The notes beneath the pieces are model-generated. The model was not told the DNA's origin. It did no database searches and saw only the letters and a program-made list of their open reading frames with translations. The position numbers and the translations under genes were made by a program. Shown one piece after another: positions 1-8,716 of a stretch of 64,000 bases of DNA; the stretch's first letter is position 1, and every line of letters begins with the position of its first letter. This DNA comes from an uncultured bacterium. GTDB taxonomy: Bacteria; Pseudomonadota; Gammaproteobacteria; Burkholderiales; Burkholderiaceae_C. The stretch spans positions 1 through 64,000 of the forward strand of contig CAIYQZ010000062.1 in NCBI GenBank assembly GCA_903928495.1. The letters are read 5' to 3'.

Positions 1-58
1 CCGTCAAAGACCTCGGCACCAGCTCCGCATCGGCTGGTTATGGCCGGGTTTTGAATAA

Positions 59-274
59 ATCAGGTCGGACCAATTACAGGGCATGGCCGACGACGGTCAG
101 CCCGCCGTGTTCAATGTGGTCAAGATCAAGGGCCCCACGGTGCACCTGGACGGCAACCACCCCCTGGCGGGCCAGGCGCTGACGTTCAGCTGCAAGGTCA
201 CGGCCGTGCGCGCGGCCAGTGGCGAGGAGATTGCGCACAAGCATGTGCACGGGGCGCACGGGCACCAACACTGA
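59..274 (+). pseudogene. slyD: C-terminal fragment of SlyD-type peptidyl-prolyl isomerase
   Basis: The reading frame gives the end of SlyD, an FKBP-type prolyl isomerase and metallochaperone: it shows the LDGNHPLAG motif and the His-rich end EEIAHKHVHGAHGHQH. The frame is closed upstream by TAA at 56-58, a second frame has TGA at 52-54, and the third is open but does not read as SlyD. SlyD similarity seems to start near base 65 (DQLQG), so the active-site half of the protein is absent. The first ATG is at 83. The break could be a rearrangement, a frameshift or a poor contig end; the window alone cannot decide. A functional isomerase is not expected from this fragment. Confidence 0.7.
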
Positions 275-572
275 GACCTGCGCGAACAATCACCCTGTAG
301 CGGCCAAGCGTTGGTGTGCGGGCTGAGGGGTTTGACTGCCTGTGCAACGCTGCGTGTGGAGCGGCGACCAACTGATATCCCCAATTGAATAGCATTCAGC
401 GTTTGCCAACAAAGCGCTGGATGCCATTTTCATTCACCAAGTCGTTTTGCTGACTTCGGGCCACCGAAGGGCCATGCTGCACTGCGGGAAAGAGTGCGTG
501 GCATGCGATCATCGGCTTTGGCAACCGGTTTCAGGCCCCTCTGGGGGCATACAGCATTTTTCGATTCACACA
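275..572. other. intergenic stretch with no recognised feature
   Basis: About 300 bases separate the slyD fragment from the preferred start of the next gene. The next frame is open back to 447, but those codons do not read like a membrane protein N-terminus. I see no clear promoter, hairpin or RNA gene here. Confidence 0.4.
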
Positions 573-2192
573 GTGGACATCCTGATCACCATCTTTGCGG
601 GCCTGGGCCTGTTTTTCACAGGCGTGCGGCTGATCGGCCAGCACCTGCGGCAAATGACCGGGCGGCGCCTGCGTGCAATGGTGACGAAAGCTGTGGCGGG
701 CAGCCGATCGTCGGCCATGTATGGCCTGGCGGCAGGGGCGGTGATGCAGAGCGTCAACGCAGTCATTTTTCTGTTGTCCACACTGGTCAGCACGGGTGTG
801 ATCGACACACGCAAGGCCCTGCCTCTGATCGGCTGGGCCAATCTGGGCACGTCGATGATCGTGCTGCTGGCCTCGGTCAACCTGCATTGGGCGGTGCTGA
901 CCCTGGTGGGCCTGACGGGGGTGGCCTATTACCTCAAGCTGGACCAGTCCACCCGGCACCGCCACCTGGTGGGGCTGCTGCTGGGCGTGGGCCTGCTGTT
1001 CCTGGGCATCGACTTCATCAAAACCGGGGCCTACCCGCTGAAACACGCCGAGTGGCTGCAAGGCTATGTGGGGTCTTCGTCGAAGTCGCTGCTGTTGGGG
1101 TTTGCGCTGGGTGTGCTGGTCACGGTGGTGGCGCAGTCGTCGTCCACCATCACGGTGGTGGCCATGACGGTGGCTTCGGTGGGGTTGCTCGATGTGCCGC
1201 ATGGCACCGCCGTGGTGTTGGGGGCCGGGCTGGCATCGGGCATCACTGCCTGGATGCTGGGCCACAACCTCAGCGGCAGTGCCAAGCAACTTGTTGTTTA
1301 CCAGTTTGTGCTCAAGGCTGCAGGCGTGTTCACATTCGGCGTGCTGCTGGGCATCGAGCACCTGACTGGCTGGCCCATGTTCATGGCGGCATGCCAGGCG
1401 GTGGGTCTGTCGGCGTCAGCCACGCTGGCCGTGGTGTATGTGGTGCTGCAAATATTGTGTGACCTGGCGGTGCACCCCTTCCACCACCGCATAGAGCATG
1501 CACTGGCCCACCACTTTCCGCCCAGCCATGAGGAAATACTGGGCAAGCCCCGCTTTCTGAGTGAAGCTGGGTTGAGCGAGGCCGAAACCGCTCTCGACTT
1601 GGTGGACTGCGAACACCAGCGTTTGCTGGCTGAACTGCCGCTGTACGTGGACCCGCTGAGGGCGGAAGGGCCCGAATCGGTCTATGCCGTGGAAGTGCTG
1701 CGCGCCGCCGGTGTGGCCGTGGCACGGGAGTGCGACCACTTCATCACGGCGCTGGCAGACCGCCACCACTCGCGCGACGTATTGGAGCGCACCGTGGTGC
1801 TGCGTGAACGCAATGAGCTGATCGAGTCGTTGCAGGAAACGGTGCACGACTTCCACCAGACCGTGGCCGCATTGGCCGCCCCGCGCCCCACCGTGAGGGA
1901 ACTGCTGCATGGGCTGACCGAAAGCCTGCACATGCTGCTGACCCTGCTGGCCGAAACCCAGCGCCAGCATGAGGCCGATGACCTGGTCCTGTTGCGCGCC
2001 CTGACGCAAGACCGCTCCGACATGATGGACGGCGTGCGCCGCCGCATCCTGAACCTGGGCGACGACCTGCCGGCCGCGCAGCAGCAGGCAGTGTTTGCCA
2101 GTACCACGCTGTTTGAACGGGCGGTGTGGCTGTTGCGCCGGCATGTGTTGTCGCTGGGCTTGTCGGGTCACGACGAGCCCTCCGTTGTCTGA
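573..2192 (+). CDS. Na/Pi-cotransporter family membrane protein with C-terminal PhoU-like region
   Basis: This is a member of the NptA/YjbB Na+/phosphate cotransporter family, an inner-membrane protein of about 540 residues. The N-terminal ~320 residues are strongly hydrophobic and contain the diagnostic VAQSSSTITVVAM segment. The matching first repeat reads MQSVNAVIF, so the usual QSSS motif is degenerate there. The C-terminal ~200 residues are polar and helical, as in the PhoU-like tails of this family. The frame is open from 447, but the GTG at 573 (VDILITIFAGLG) gives the expected N-terminus. Its link to the signalling genes downstream is only positional. Transported ion is inferred from family, not shown. 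Confidence 0.8.
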   Translation: MDILITIFAGLGLFFTGVRLIGQHLRQMTGRRLRAMVTKAVAGSRSSAMYGLAAGAVMQSVNAVIFLLSTLVSTGVIDTRKALPLIGWANLGTSMIVLLASVNLHWAVLTLVGLTGVAYYLKLDQSTRHRHLVGLLLGVGLLFLGIDFIKTGAYPLKHAEWLQGYVGSSSKSLLLGFALGVLVTVVAQSSSTITVVAMTVASVGLLDVPHGTAVVLGAGLASGITAWMLGHNLSGSAKQLVVYQFVLKAAGVFTFGVLLGIEHLTGWPMFMAACQAVGLSASATLAVVYVVLQILCDLAVHPFHHRIEHALAHHFPPSHEEILGKPRFLSEAGLSEAETALDLVDCEHQRLLAELPLYVDPLRAEGPESVYAVEVLRAAGVAVARECDHFITALADRHHSRDVLERTVVLRERNELIESLQETVHDFHQTVAALAAPRPTVRELLHGLTESLHMLLTLLAETQRQHEADDLVLLRALTQDRSDMMDGVRRRILNLGDDLPAAQQQAVFASTTLFERAVWLLRRHVLSLGLSGHDEPSVV

Positions 2193-2258
2193 ACGCCGCA
2201 GTGCGGTGGACATGCGCCTGAAGGTACAGCACACTTGTCCGCTCCACGCTGTGTACCT

Positions 2259-2726
2259 ATGAAGCCGCCCAGCCCATCCACCCAATTGCCTGCTTTGCCA
2301 CCTGCCGTCCATGCCCTGGCAGACCGTGACGGTCTGACGCTTTGCATGGCGTTGTCTGAGACCACTTGCCAGCAACTGGCGCTGTCGAATGACGACCAGC
2401 AAGCCGTTCGGCTGGCGGTGGAAGAAGCCTGCGTCAACGTGGTGAACCACGGCTACAAAGGCAGGGCACCCGGGCTGCTGAGCCTTGAGTTCCGGCTGCC
2501 GGACGCGCACACCTTGCAAGCGCTCATTGGAGACCAGGCCGTGCCGTTTTTTCCGGACGAGGCTCCGACCCCCGATCTGCTGGCCGACGTCGATGACCGG
2601 CCCGTGGGCGGCCTGGGCTGGATGCTCATCCGCCAGATGATGCCGCCAGTGGACTACATCAGTGATGCACAGGGAAACACCCTGGTGCTGCAACGCTCGC
2701 TGCAGCAGCCTGTTGTGGCCTCCTGA
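2259..2726 (+). CDS. RsbW-like anti-sigma ATPase / serine kinase (HATPase_c_2)
   Basis: A single GHKL ATPase domain of the RsbW/SpoIIAB type, about 155 residues. The N box is visible as RLAVEEACVNVVNHGY and the G box as PVGGLGWMLIRQMM. Such proteins phosphorylate a STAS antagonist and often bind a sigma factor or other target. The frame is open from a TTG at 2235 with GAAGG ahead of it; I prefer ATG 2259, although its SD is weak. Its stop overlaps the next start by one base (TGATG), indicating translational coupling to the formyltransferase and then the SpoIIE phosphatase. The likely substrate in this locus is the STAS protein at 9596-9934. No sigma factor gene is present nearby. Confidence 0.8.
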   Translation: MKPPSPSTQLPALPPAVHALADRDGLTLCMALSETTCQQLALSNDDQQAVRLAVEEACVNVVNHGYKGRAPGLLSLEFRLPDAHTLQALIGDQAVPFFPDEAPTPDLLADVDDRPVGGLGWMLIRQMMPPVDYISDAQGNTLVLQRSLQQPVVAS

Positions 2727-3466
2727 TGCCCGTCATGACAGCGCCGCACTCCTTGCCCCTCATGACCGCTGCGCCAGCCGAAACCGGATGTGCACCTAAG
2801 AGCCACCAAGGGCCCAAGGTGCGGGTGGCGATGTTCGGCAGCTTTTACCGGGGGCTGCATGTGCTGCAAACTTTGCTACAAGGCGAGTTGGCCTCTCGGG
2901 TCGAGGTGGTGGGTGTGGCCACAGATGACCCTGCACAGCCGTTTGTCAGCCCGCACAAGCGGGTGTGGCAGTACCCGCACGAGCGGCACGAAGAATTGAT
3001 GGTCCGGCAATGCGCTGAAGCGGCTGGTATCGACGTGTACCTGGGCCGTGTCAAAACCCCCGGTTTTTATGCGCTGTACGAGGGCAATTGGCGTCCGGAC
3101 CTGTGCATCATGGCCACGTTCGGGCAGCGCATCGATGCACGGTTGCACCAGTTCCCGCGCCTGGGTTTCTTCAACATCCACCCCTGCATCGAAGATGCGT
3201 GGCCATCGAAATACGTGGGTGGCAATCCGTTCGACGCCTTGCGCCGGGACGGGCATAGCCATGCCGTTCTGGCGTTGCACCATGTGGACGACGGTTTCGA
3301 CACCGGGGCATTGGTGGCTTACTCTGAACGCGTGGCCCTGCCGGAGGAAGCGGGTGTGGTGGATCTGCACCGCCTCACGGCGCCGGTGGCTGCCGCACTG
3401 GTGACCCGTGAGCTGGGCGCTCTGATCGATACAGCTGCAATGGAGGCATCCCGTGGAGCTGCTTAA
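2726..3466 (+). CDS. small formyltransferase-fold enzyme of unknown substrate
   Basis: The core (residues ~30-220) is a formyl-transferase N domain as in PurN, Fmt and ArnA. The catalytic set appears conserved: Asn and His in FFNIHPCIEDAW and Asp in HHVDDGFDTGALV. It lacks the C-terminal tRNA-recognition domain of Fmt, so initiator Met-tRNA formylation is unlikely. The first ~28 residues look unstructured, and ATGs at 2735 or 2762 could be the real start. It is wedged between the RsbW-like ATPase (1-base overlap) and the SpoIIE phosphatase (14-base overlap), which implies co-expression with a signalling module. The acceptor, perhaps an amino-sugar, amino acid or peptide, is unknown. Confidence 0.75.
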   Translation: MPVMTAPHSLPLMTAAPAETGCAPKSHQGPKVRVAMFGSFYRGLHVLQTLLQGELASRVEVVGVATDDPAQPFVSPHKRVWQYPHERHEELMVRQCAEAAGIDVYLGRVKTPGFYALYEGNWRPDLCIMATFGQRIDARLHQFPRLGFFNIHPCIEDAWPSKYVGGNPFDALRRDGHSHAVLALHHVDDGFDTGALVAYSERVALPEEAGVVDLHRLTAPVAAALVTRELGALIDTAAMEASRGAA

Positions 3467-5513
3467 GGCCTGGCAGAACCGAAAGTCACACCTGCCGACC
3501 GATGTGTCGGTGCATTTTTTCCGCAATTACAACCGGCTGATCGGTGCGGCTTACGGGTTGATCCTGCTGGGCCTGATGGTGTTTTTCAGCATCCAGTTGC
3601 GCGAGCGATTCGCGTCTGAAGTGGCCCTGATCGAGTCGAACGTCAAGCGCCACAGCCAGTTTGTGGAATACGTGATCCGGTCTTCGCTCAACCAGCTCGA
3701 CAACCTGCAGATGCTGGTCAGCGACGACAGCGAGATTGCGTCGCGCACCGCCTCCACCCAGGGAAAGCCCCCCGCCCATTGGCCTGATTTTGTGGCCCAT
3801 GAGAGGGGCAACGAGCGCACTTTCAGCCTCGACAAAGCCACCGACATTGACCTGACGGGCAATCTGGTGGGCGAAGGTGTTCTGGTGGGGCGCTCCAGTG
3901 AGTTTTATGGCGACGTGGAGCAGGCGCTGTTGATCAACGCCGGGTTCCGCTCGCTGATTTTTACCTTGCCCAATGCCGCACGGGCGCGTTTTCTGGCCAC
4001 GGAGCGCTTTTTGTTGACGTCTCCGTGGCGGCCTTCGCCCGCCATTGCATTCAGCCCTGCTGCCTACCTGGACCCTGTGTGGCGCCTGGGCAGCGCAGAA
4101 GTCAACCCCGACCGCGAGAAGCAGTGGGCACCGACCTATTTCGGGGGCAAAGACCAGGGCCTGCTCGTACCGGTGCTGGTGCCGGTGTACCGGGGCCAGC
4201 GGTTGGTGGGCGTGCTGACCATCGACACCAGCCTGGACTATCTGAACCGCATGTACAGCGACTTCACTTACCCGCTGGGCACGTTGATGCTGGTGGATGC
4301 TTTCCGCCAGGTGCTGGCCCACCCCGGTTCTTACGCCGACCCCTTGGCGGTAGAAAAAACGCCCACGCTCGCCACTGTGCTGCCAACTGGCGTAGAGCCC
4401 AAGGATTTGGCTGACTTGCCAAACGACACGCACCGGATACTGAACGGCCAGGTGGTGATTGCCCACCGGTTTGTGGGTGCGCCATGGACGCAGTACTACA
4501 TGGTGTCGGAACGAGACATCTGGTGGCGTGTGGTGACAGACCAGGGCCTGTCCATGCTGGCCACACTGGTGGGTCTGGTGGCCGTGATGGTGGCCACCTA
4601 CCTCGTGACGTCGCTGCAGTTTGTCGGTCCTGCCGCCAAACTGGTGCGCCACCTGGCAGCCGAGTCGCGCTTTCAGCCATCGGCCATTCCCATGGTGCCA
4701 ACGGCCTGGCGCCCCTGGTTCGAGACGGTCACCAAGGCATTTCGAGAATCCATACAACTGATGGGTTTGCGCAAAGAACTCGACGTTGCCGCCAAGATGC
4801 AGAGTTCCATGTTGCCCCATGCGTGGCCTCAGCACCCGCGATATGACCTGTGGGGCACCATGCAGGCAGCCAAAGAGGTGGGTGGCGACTTTTACGACCA
4901 CTTCGCGGTGGGACAGGGCCTGCGTGGCCTCACCGTTGCCGATGTGAGCGGCAAAGGCATTGGTCCGGGCCTGTTCGGGATGATGTCCAAAACCCTGCTT
5001 CGTGTCACGGCCACACAGGGCACGCCCGATGTGACACTGGTGGTTGAAAAGGTCAACGACGAACTCTGCCAGGACAACGACACCTGCATGTTCGTGACGC
5101 TGGTCTACGCACTGTTCAACCCCGACACAGGAACCCTGTCGTATTGCAACGGTGGGCACCCACCACCGTTGCGCATCGGCGCTGACGGTCAGGTGGATTT
5201 CCTACCGGTTGTCGGCGACATGGCACTGGGCATCATGGGACAGCAGAGCTACCGTGCCGGAGAGTTGGCTTTGCAGCCCGGCGACACGGTGCTGATTTAC
5301 AGCGATGGTGTCACCGAGGCCATGAACCGCGCGCAACAGGAGTTTGGTCAGGACCGGCTGGCAGACCTGTTCCGCAAATACCCCTGCGAAAGCGCCCGCG
5401 CAGCGGTTGAACGGGTACTGGCCGCTGTTCACGCATTTGCCGACGGGGTCGAACAATCCGACGACATCACCTGCATCGCCTTGGTTTACAAGCCACAGGA
5501 GGCATTGTCATGA
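3453..5513 (+). CDS. SpoIIE/RsbU-type PP2C phosphatase with periplasmic sensor domain
   Basis: A 686-residue membrane phosphatase. A membrane helix lies at about residues 29-48, a periplasmic Cache-like sensor at about 50-360 and a second helix at about 366-388. The cytoplasmic PP2C/SpoIIE domain (~440-680) shows EVGGDFYD, DVSGKG, SDGVTEA and QSDDIT metal-binding motifs. This class removes phosphate from STAS antagonists in partner-switching systems. The GTG at 3453 follows GGAGG at 3442-3446. The start overlaps the formyltransferase gene, and the stop overlaps the next gene as ATGA. Ligand is unknown; the adjacent binding proteins suggest an amino-acid-like solute. Confidence 0.88.
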   Translation: MELLKAWQNRKSHLPTDVSVHFFRNYNRLIGAAYGLILLGLMVFFSIQLRERFASEVALIESNVKRHSQFVEYVIRSSLNQLDNLQMLVSDDSEIASRTASTQGKPPAHWPDFVAHERGNERTFSLDKATDIDLTGNLVGEGVLVGRSSEFYGDVEQALLINAGFRSLIFTLPNAARARFLATERFLLTSPWRPSPAIAFSPAAYLDPVWRLGSAEVNPDREKQWAPTYFGGKDQGLLVPVLVPVYRGQRLVGVLTIDTSLDYLNRMYSDFTYPLGTLMLVDAFRQVLAHPGSYADPLAVEKTPTLATVLPTGVEPKDLADLPNDTHRILNGQVVIAHRFVGAPWTQYYMVSERDIWWRVVTDQGLSMLATLVGLVAVMVATYLVTSLQFVGPAAKLVRHLAAESRFQPSAIPMVPTAWRPWFETVTKAFRESIQLMGLRKELDVAAKMQSSMLPHAWPQHPRYDLWGTMQAAKEVGGDFYDHFAVGQGLRGLTVADVSGKGIGPGLFGMMSKTLLRVTATQGTPDVTLVVEKVNDELCQDNDTCMFVTLVYALFNPDTGTLSYCNGGHPPPLRIGADGQVDFLPVVGDMALGIMGQQSYRAGELALQPGDTVLIYSDGVTEAMNRAQQEFGQDRLADLFRKYPCESARAAVERVLAAVHAFADGVEQSDDITCIALVYKPQEALS

Positions 5514-6436
5514 TCGCCCTTTCAGCACACCGTGCGGGCGGATGGCTGAAGCAGGCCAGCCTCTGGACGCTGATACTGTGCTTTGCGGTGTTCACTGGCC
5601 ATCAAACGGCACTTGCGTCTGAGGCGTCTGCACTGCAGGCCATCCAGAAACGCGGCGTGCTGGTGGTGGGGGTGAAAAAAGACGTTCCACTGTGGGGCAT
5701 GCTCAACCCGACCTCCGGCCAACTTGAAGGGTTGGAAGTTGACCTGGCCCGTGATCTGGCGTCCAGGCTTGGGGTCAAACTGGAACTGCTGGGGGTGCTG
5801 ACAGCCGAACGGGTGGAAGTGCTGGAGTCACGCCGGGTGGATGTGATGATTGCCACCGTGGCTAACACTCCCGAGCGGCGTTCGCAAATGACGATGGTGC
5901 TGCCGAACTACCACGCTTCCGGCACCAGCGTGGTCGCCCGAAAGTCGGAACAGTTCCGGGACTGGTCAGATTTGCGCAACCGGCGCATCTGTTCCAGGCG
6001 CGACGCTTATTTCAATCGGCCCGTAGCGGTGAAGTACGGTGCCGACATCGTGGCGTTGTACAGCGCCAACCACGCTCTGCAAGCCTTGCGTGACGGGCGC
6101 TGCGCCGGTTTTTTGTATGGCGATACCCAGATTTCCGCCTTGCTGGCCGATCCCCTCTACAAAGACCGGTATGAAATGGCCCTGCCACCCATCAACCTGA
6201 CCCCCTGGGCCGTGGTCATTCACCGTCTGGACAAGGGATCTGATCTGGAAGCCGCTGTGTCAAAAGCGCTCGTCCAGTGGTTCAAGGAAGGTCTGATTTC
6301 TCGCCTGCAACAGAAATGGGGCTTGCACACCCCTGCCTTCACCCGCGAACGCGAGAGGCTGTGGCAGCGTGTTGATGGCGGTCGCCCGTACTGCGGTGAA
6401 CAGGTGGGCCCGCAAACACCCGAGGAATGTCTGTGA
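5510..6436 (+). CDS. family 3 (amino-acid type) periplasmic solute-binding protein
   Basis: After a signal peptide (cleavage near residue 36) the protein reads as an SBP_bac_3 domain: ALQAIQKRGVLVVGVK, GLEVDLARDLASRLG and DVMIATVANTPERR are family hallmarks. At 308 residues it is normal in length with a short Cys-containing tail. The start overlaps the phosphatase stop (ATGA) and its own stop overlaps the next gene by 10 bases. It closely resembles the binding domain of that next gene, suggesting tandem duplication. In context it may present a ligand to the phosphatase or to the permease-like proteins rather than, or as well as, feeding an importer. Confidence 0.85.
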   Translation: MIALSAHRAGGWLKQASLWTLILCFAVFTGHQTALASEASALQAIQKRGVLVVGVKKDVPLWGMLNPTSGQLEGLEVDLARDLASRLGVKLELLGVLTAERVEVLESRRVDVMIATVANTPERRSQMTMVLPNYHASGTSVVARKSEQFRDWSDLRNRRICSRRDAYFNRPVAVKYGADIVALYSANHALQALRDGRCAGFLYGDTQISALLADPLYKDRYEMALPPINLTPWAVVIHRLDKGSDLEAAVSKALVQWFKEGLISRLQQKWGLHTPAFTRERERLWQRVDGGRPYCGEQVGPQTPEECL

Positions 6437-8040
6437 ACACCCGAAGCTGGTTCCGCTTGTGTTGCGCCTGGCTGCTGGCAGGGGTCTGTGCGGGTGCCAC
6501 CGCGAGCCCGACGCTGCAAGCCATCGAAAAATCCGGCGTCATCCGCATTGGCGTCAAGTCCGATTTCCCCCCTTTTGGCATGCTTGACAGCGAAGGTCAG
6601 CCTGTGGGCATGGAAATCGACCTGGCCCGGGACGTGGCCCGTCGGCTGAATGTCAATGCGTCGCTGGTAAAAGTCACCACAGAAAACCGCCTTCAGCGCC
6701 TGGAACAAGGCGCGGTGGACCTGGTGATCGCGACCACCGCCGACACCATTGAACGGCGGCGCATCGCCACAGCCATTGAGCCACCGTATTACGCTGGCGG
6801 TGTGACGGTGATGATGCGCGACAACCAGCGCATCCAGGATTGGGGCGGTTTGCGCGGCAAAACGGTGTGCGCCACACAGGGTGCGTACTACAACCGGCCC
6901 ATGTCCGAGCGTTTCCTGCTGGACTTGGTGATTTACCGTGACACGCGTGATGCCCTGCTTGGCCTGCGCGACGGCCGGTGTGTGGGCTACCTGTACACGC
7001 AAAGTGCCATCCAGTCGTTTCTGGCCAAGGAAGAATGGCGGGGTTATTCCGCACCGCTGCCGTTGGCCATGGTCAATCAGTGGGCACTGTTTGTGTCCCG
7101 CGCTGAAAAAGGTTCTGCTTTTGACCGTGCCATCGGTGACATCGTTGCTGACTGGCACCGCAGCGGCTTCCTGAAAGAACGCGAGGCTGCATGGGGCATG
7201 CCCGCATCTTCTTTCCTCACCCAGACCCAGGCCCAGTGGCAGGCCAAAGACAAAAGCGGCACCTTCGTGTGCAGCCGAACGCCCGAGGGCGAATGGCCAA
7301 CCGCCTGTCGCAACACGACCCTGCTGACTTCTGCTGAAGCAACGGGCCTGCAGAACATTGGCCTGTTGATCAAGGAGCGCACAGGCATCGATCTGAGCTT
7401 TGTGTACGACCCGTTCGACCGCACGCGCTTCCTCAAAGGGCTGGGCATCACCGTGGTCATGATGGTGGCGTGTGTGCTGGTCAGCCTCGGCTGTGGCATG
7501 GGCTGGGCATTGCTGGCAGATGGGCGTGTGCGCTGGTTGTCTACCTTGGCACGGCTGGCCGCTGTGTATGCCCGCATGACACCTCCGTTGTTGCAGATGT
7601 ACCTGCTGTTCTTCGGGGTTGGGGGAATGCTGTTTGCCAACCTGGGTTGGAGCCTCTACCCGATGGCCGTTGCCATCGGTTGCATGAGTGTGTACACCGG
7701 TGCGGCGATCATGAACAGCCTGGTTGAAGCGGCACACCACAGGCGGCTGACTGACCCGTCTTTCCGGTTGCAGGCCGGCACGCTGGTACAGACCGCTGCG
7801 CTGGCCAAGGGGCCTGTCATGGGTTCACTCATCAACGTGATGAAGCAAACCGTCATGGCGTCGGCCATCGGTGTCCCGGAGTTGTTGTTGATGTCCCTGG
7901 CCATCATGGCGGACCAGGGCAACGTCAATGTGATGATGAATGTGCTGCTGGTGGCCTACCTGGGCTTGATCACCACGGCAGCAGCGGTGCTGGCATGGTT
8001 GCAGGTGCGGGTGACCCGTCGTTTCCAGGAAGCGAGCTGA
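6427..8040 (+). CDS. solute-binding protein fused to ABC permease domain
   Basis: Residues 1-24 are a signal peptide. Residues ~30-280 form a second SBP_bac_3 domain (SGVIRIGVKSDFPPFG, GMEIDLARDVARRL). Residues ~330-530 are a His/Glu-type permease with about five membrane helices. Binding-protein/permease fusions are known in Gln/Arg importers. The cytoplasmic EAA loop expected in such permeases is poorly conserved here (QTAALAKGPVMGSLINVM). No ATP-binding subunit is encoded anywhere in the cluster. The gene ends two bases before the next start. It may need an ATPase encoded elsewhere or act as a non-transporting sensor. Confidence 0.8.
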   Translation: MSVNTRSWFRLCCAWLLAGVCAGATASPTLQAIEKSGVIRIGVKSDFPPFGMLDSEGQPVGMEIDLARDVARRLNVNASLVKVTTENRLQRLEQGAVDLVIATTADTIERRRIATAIEPPYYAGGVTVMMRDNQRIQDWGGLRGKTVCATQGAYYNRPMSERFLLDLVIYRDTRDALLGLRDGRCVGYLYTQSAIQSFLAKEEWRGYSAPLPLAMVNQWALFVSRAEKGSAFDRAIGDIVADWHRSGFLKEREAAWGMPASSFLTQTQAQWQAKDKSGTFVCSRTPEGEWPTACRNTTLLTSAEATGLQNIGLLIKERTGIDLSFVYDPFDRTRFLKGLGITVVMMVACVLVSLGCGMGWALLADGRVRWLSTLARLAAVYARMTPPLLQMYLLFFGVGGMLFANLGWSLYPMAVAIGCMSVYTGAAIMNSLVEAAHHRRLTDPSFRLQAGTLVQTAALAKGPVMGSLINVMKQTVMASAIGVPELLLMSLAIMADQGNVNVMMNVLLVAYLGLITTAAAVLAWLQVRVTRRFQEAS

Positions 8041-8042
8041 CC

Positions 8043-8684
8043 ATGGAAACCTTGGAAACCCTCTGGACCTGGTCCCCTTTCCTGCTGCAAGGTTTTGGCT
8101 GGAACGTGCTGATTGCGTTCACGGCCGGCCTGATCGGTTTGATGCTGGGTGTGCCTCTGGCCTTCCTGATGCGGGCGCAAATGCGGGTAGTAGCAGGTGT
8201 CAGCAGAAAGGCCTCGGGGGTCATACACCACCTGCCCACATTTGCCCTGATTTTTTACATGGCCGTGATTCTCCCGGCAGAGGTGTCATTGCCTGGAATC
8301 GACACACCAGTGAGGGTGGCGGCCTGGTTCAAGGTGGCCCTGGCGTTGTCAGCCATGCAAATTGGGTATGTATCCGAGAACTTCGCTACAGCACTGCAGG
8401 CCTGGCGGGACGGTGACCCATCAAAGGCAATGTTGTTCATCCCGGGCTGGATCAACGGTTTCCTGATCACCGCCATTGCATCCAGCAATGCCTCAGTGGT
8501 GGGCGTGAATGAACTGGTCAGCCGCTGCAACACCGTCATTGCGGCCACGGGACAAACGGACCTGATGATCCCGGTGTACCTCTACGCGTCTTTGTTCTTC
8601 CTGGCATTTTGTTACCCGCTGTCTTGGGCAGTCGGTGTGCTCAAGCGCAGGCTGTCAGCGCGGGTCTCTCTGGTGCGCCAGTGA
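8043..8684 (+). CDS. ABC permease-like membrane protein
   Basis: A 213-residue protein with about five membrane segments, the partner permease of the preceding fusion. The frame is open from 7995, but ATG 8043, two bases after the previous stop, is the sensible start. The putative EAA-type loop is ALQAWRDGDPSKAMLFIPG, again divergent from the consensus. It closes the run of overlapping genes that starts at 2259. A short inverted repeat (8694-8709) lies between its stop and that of the converging diguanylate cyclase. The absence of an ATPase gene makes assignment as an active importer uncertain. Confidence 0.72.
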   Translation: METLETLWTWSPFLLQGFGWNVLIAFTAGLIGLMLGVPLAFLMRAQMRVVAGVSRKASGVIHHLPTFALIFYMAVILPAEVSLPGIDTPVRVAAWFKVALALSAMQIGYVSENFATALQAWRDGDPSKAMLFIPGWINGFLITAIASSNASVVGVNELVSRCNTVIAATGQTDLMIPVYLYASLFFLAFCYPLSWAVGVLKRRLSARVSLVRQ

Positions 8685-8716
8685 CGGGCGGTTGAACCCC
8701 TGCCGGGGTTTCGGCC

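Noticed and set aside
1416-5159. Several long minus-strand open frames opposite the signalling cluster
   Set aside because: They are mirror frames of GC-rich coding sequence, with unnatural composition and no SD.
8694-8709. Terminator between the permease and diguanylate cyclase genes
   Set aside because: A six-base stem (AACCCC / GGGGTT) exists, but there is no T-run on either strand.
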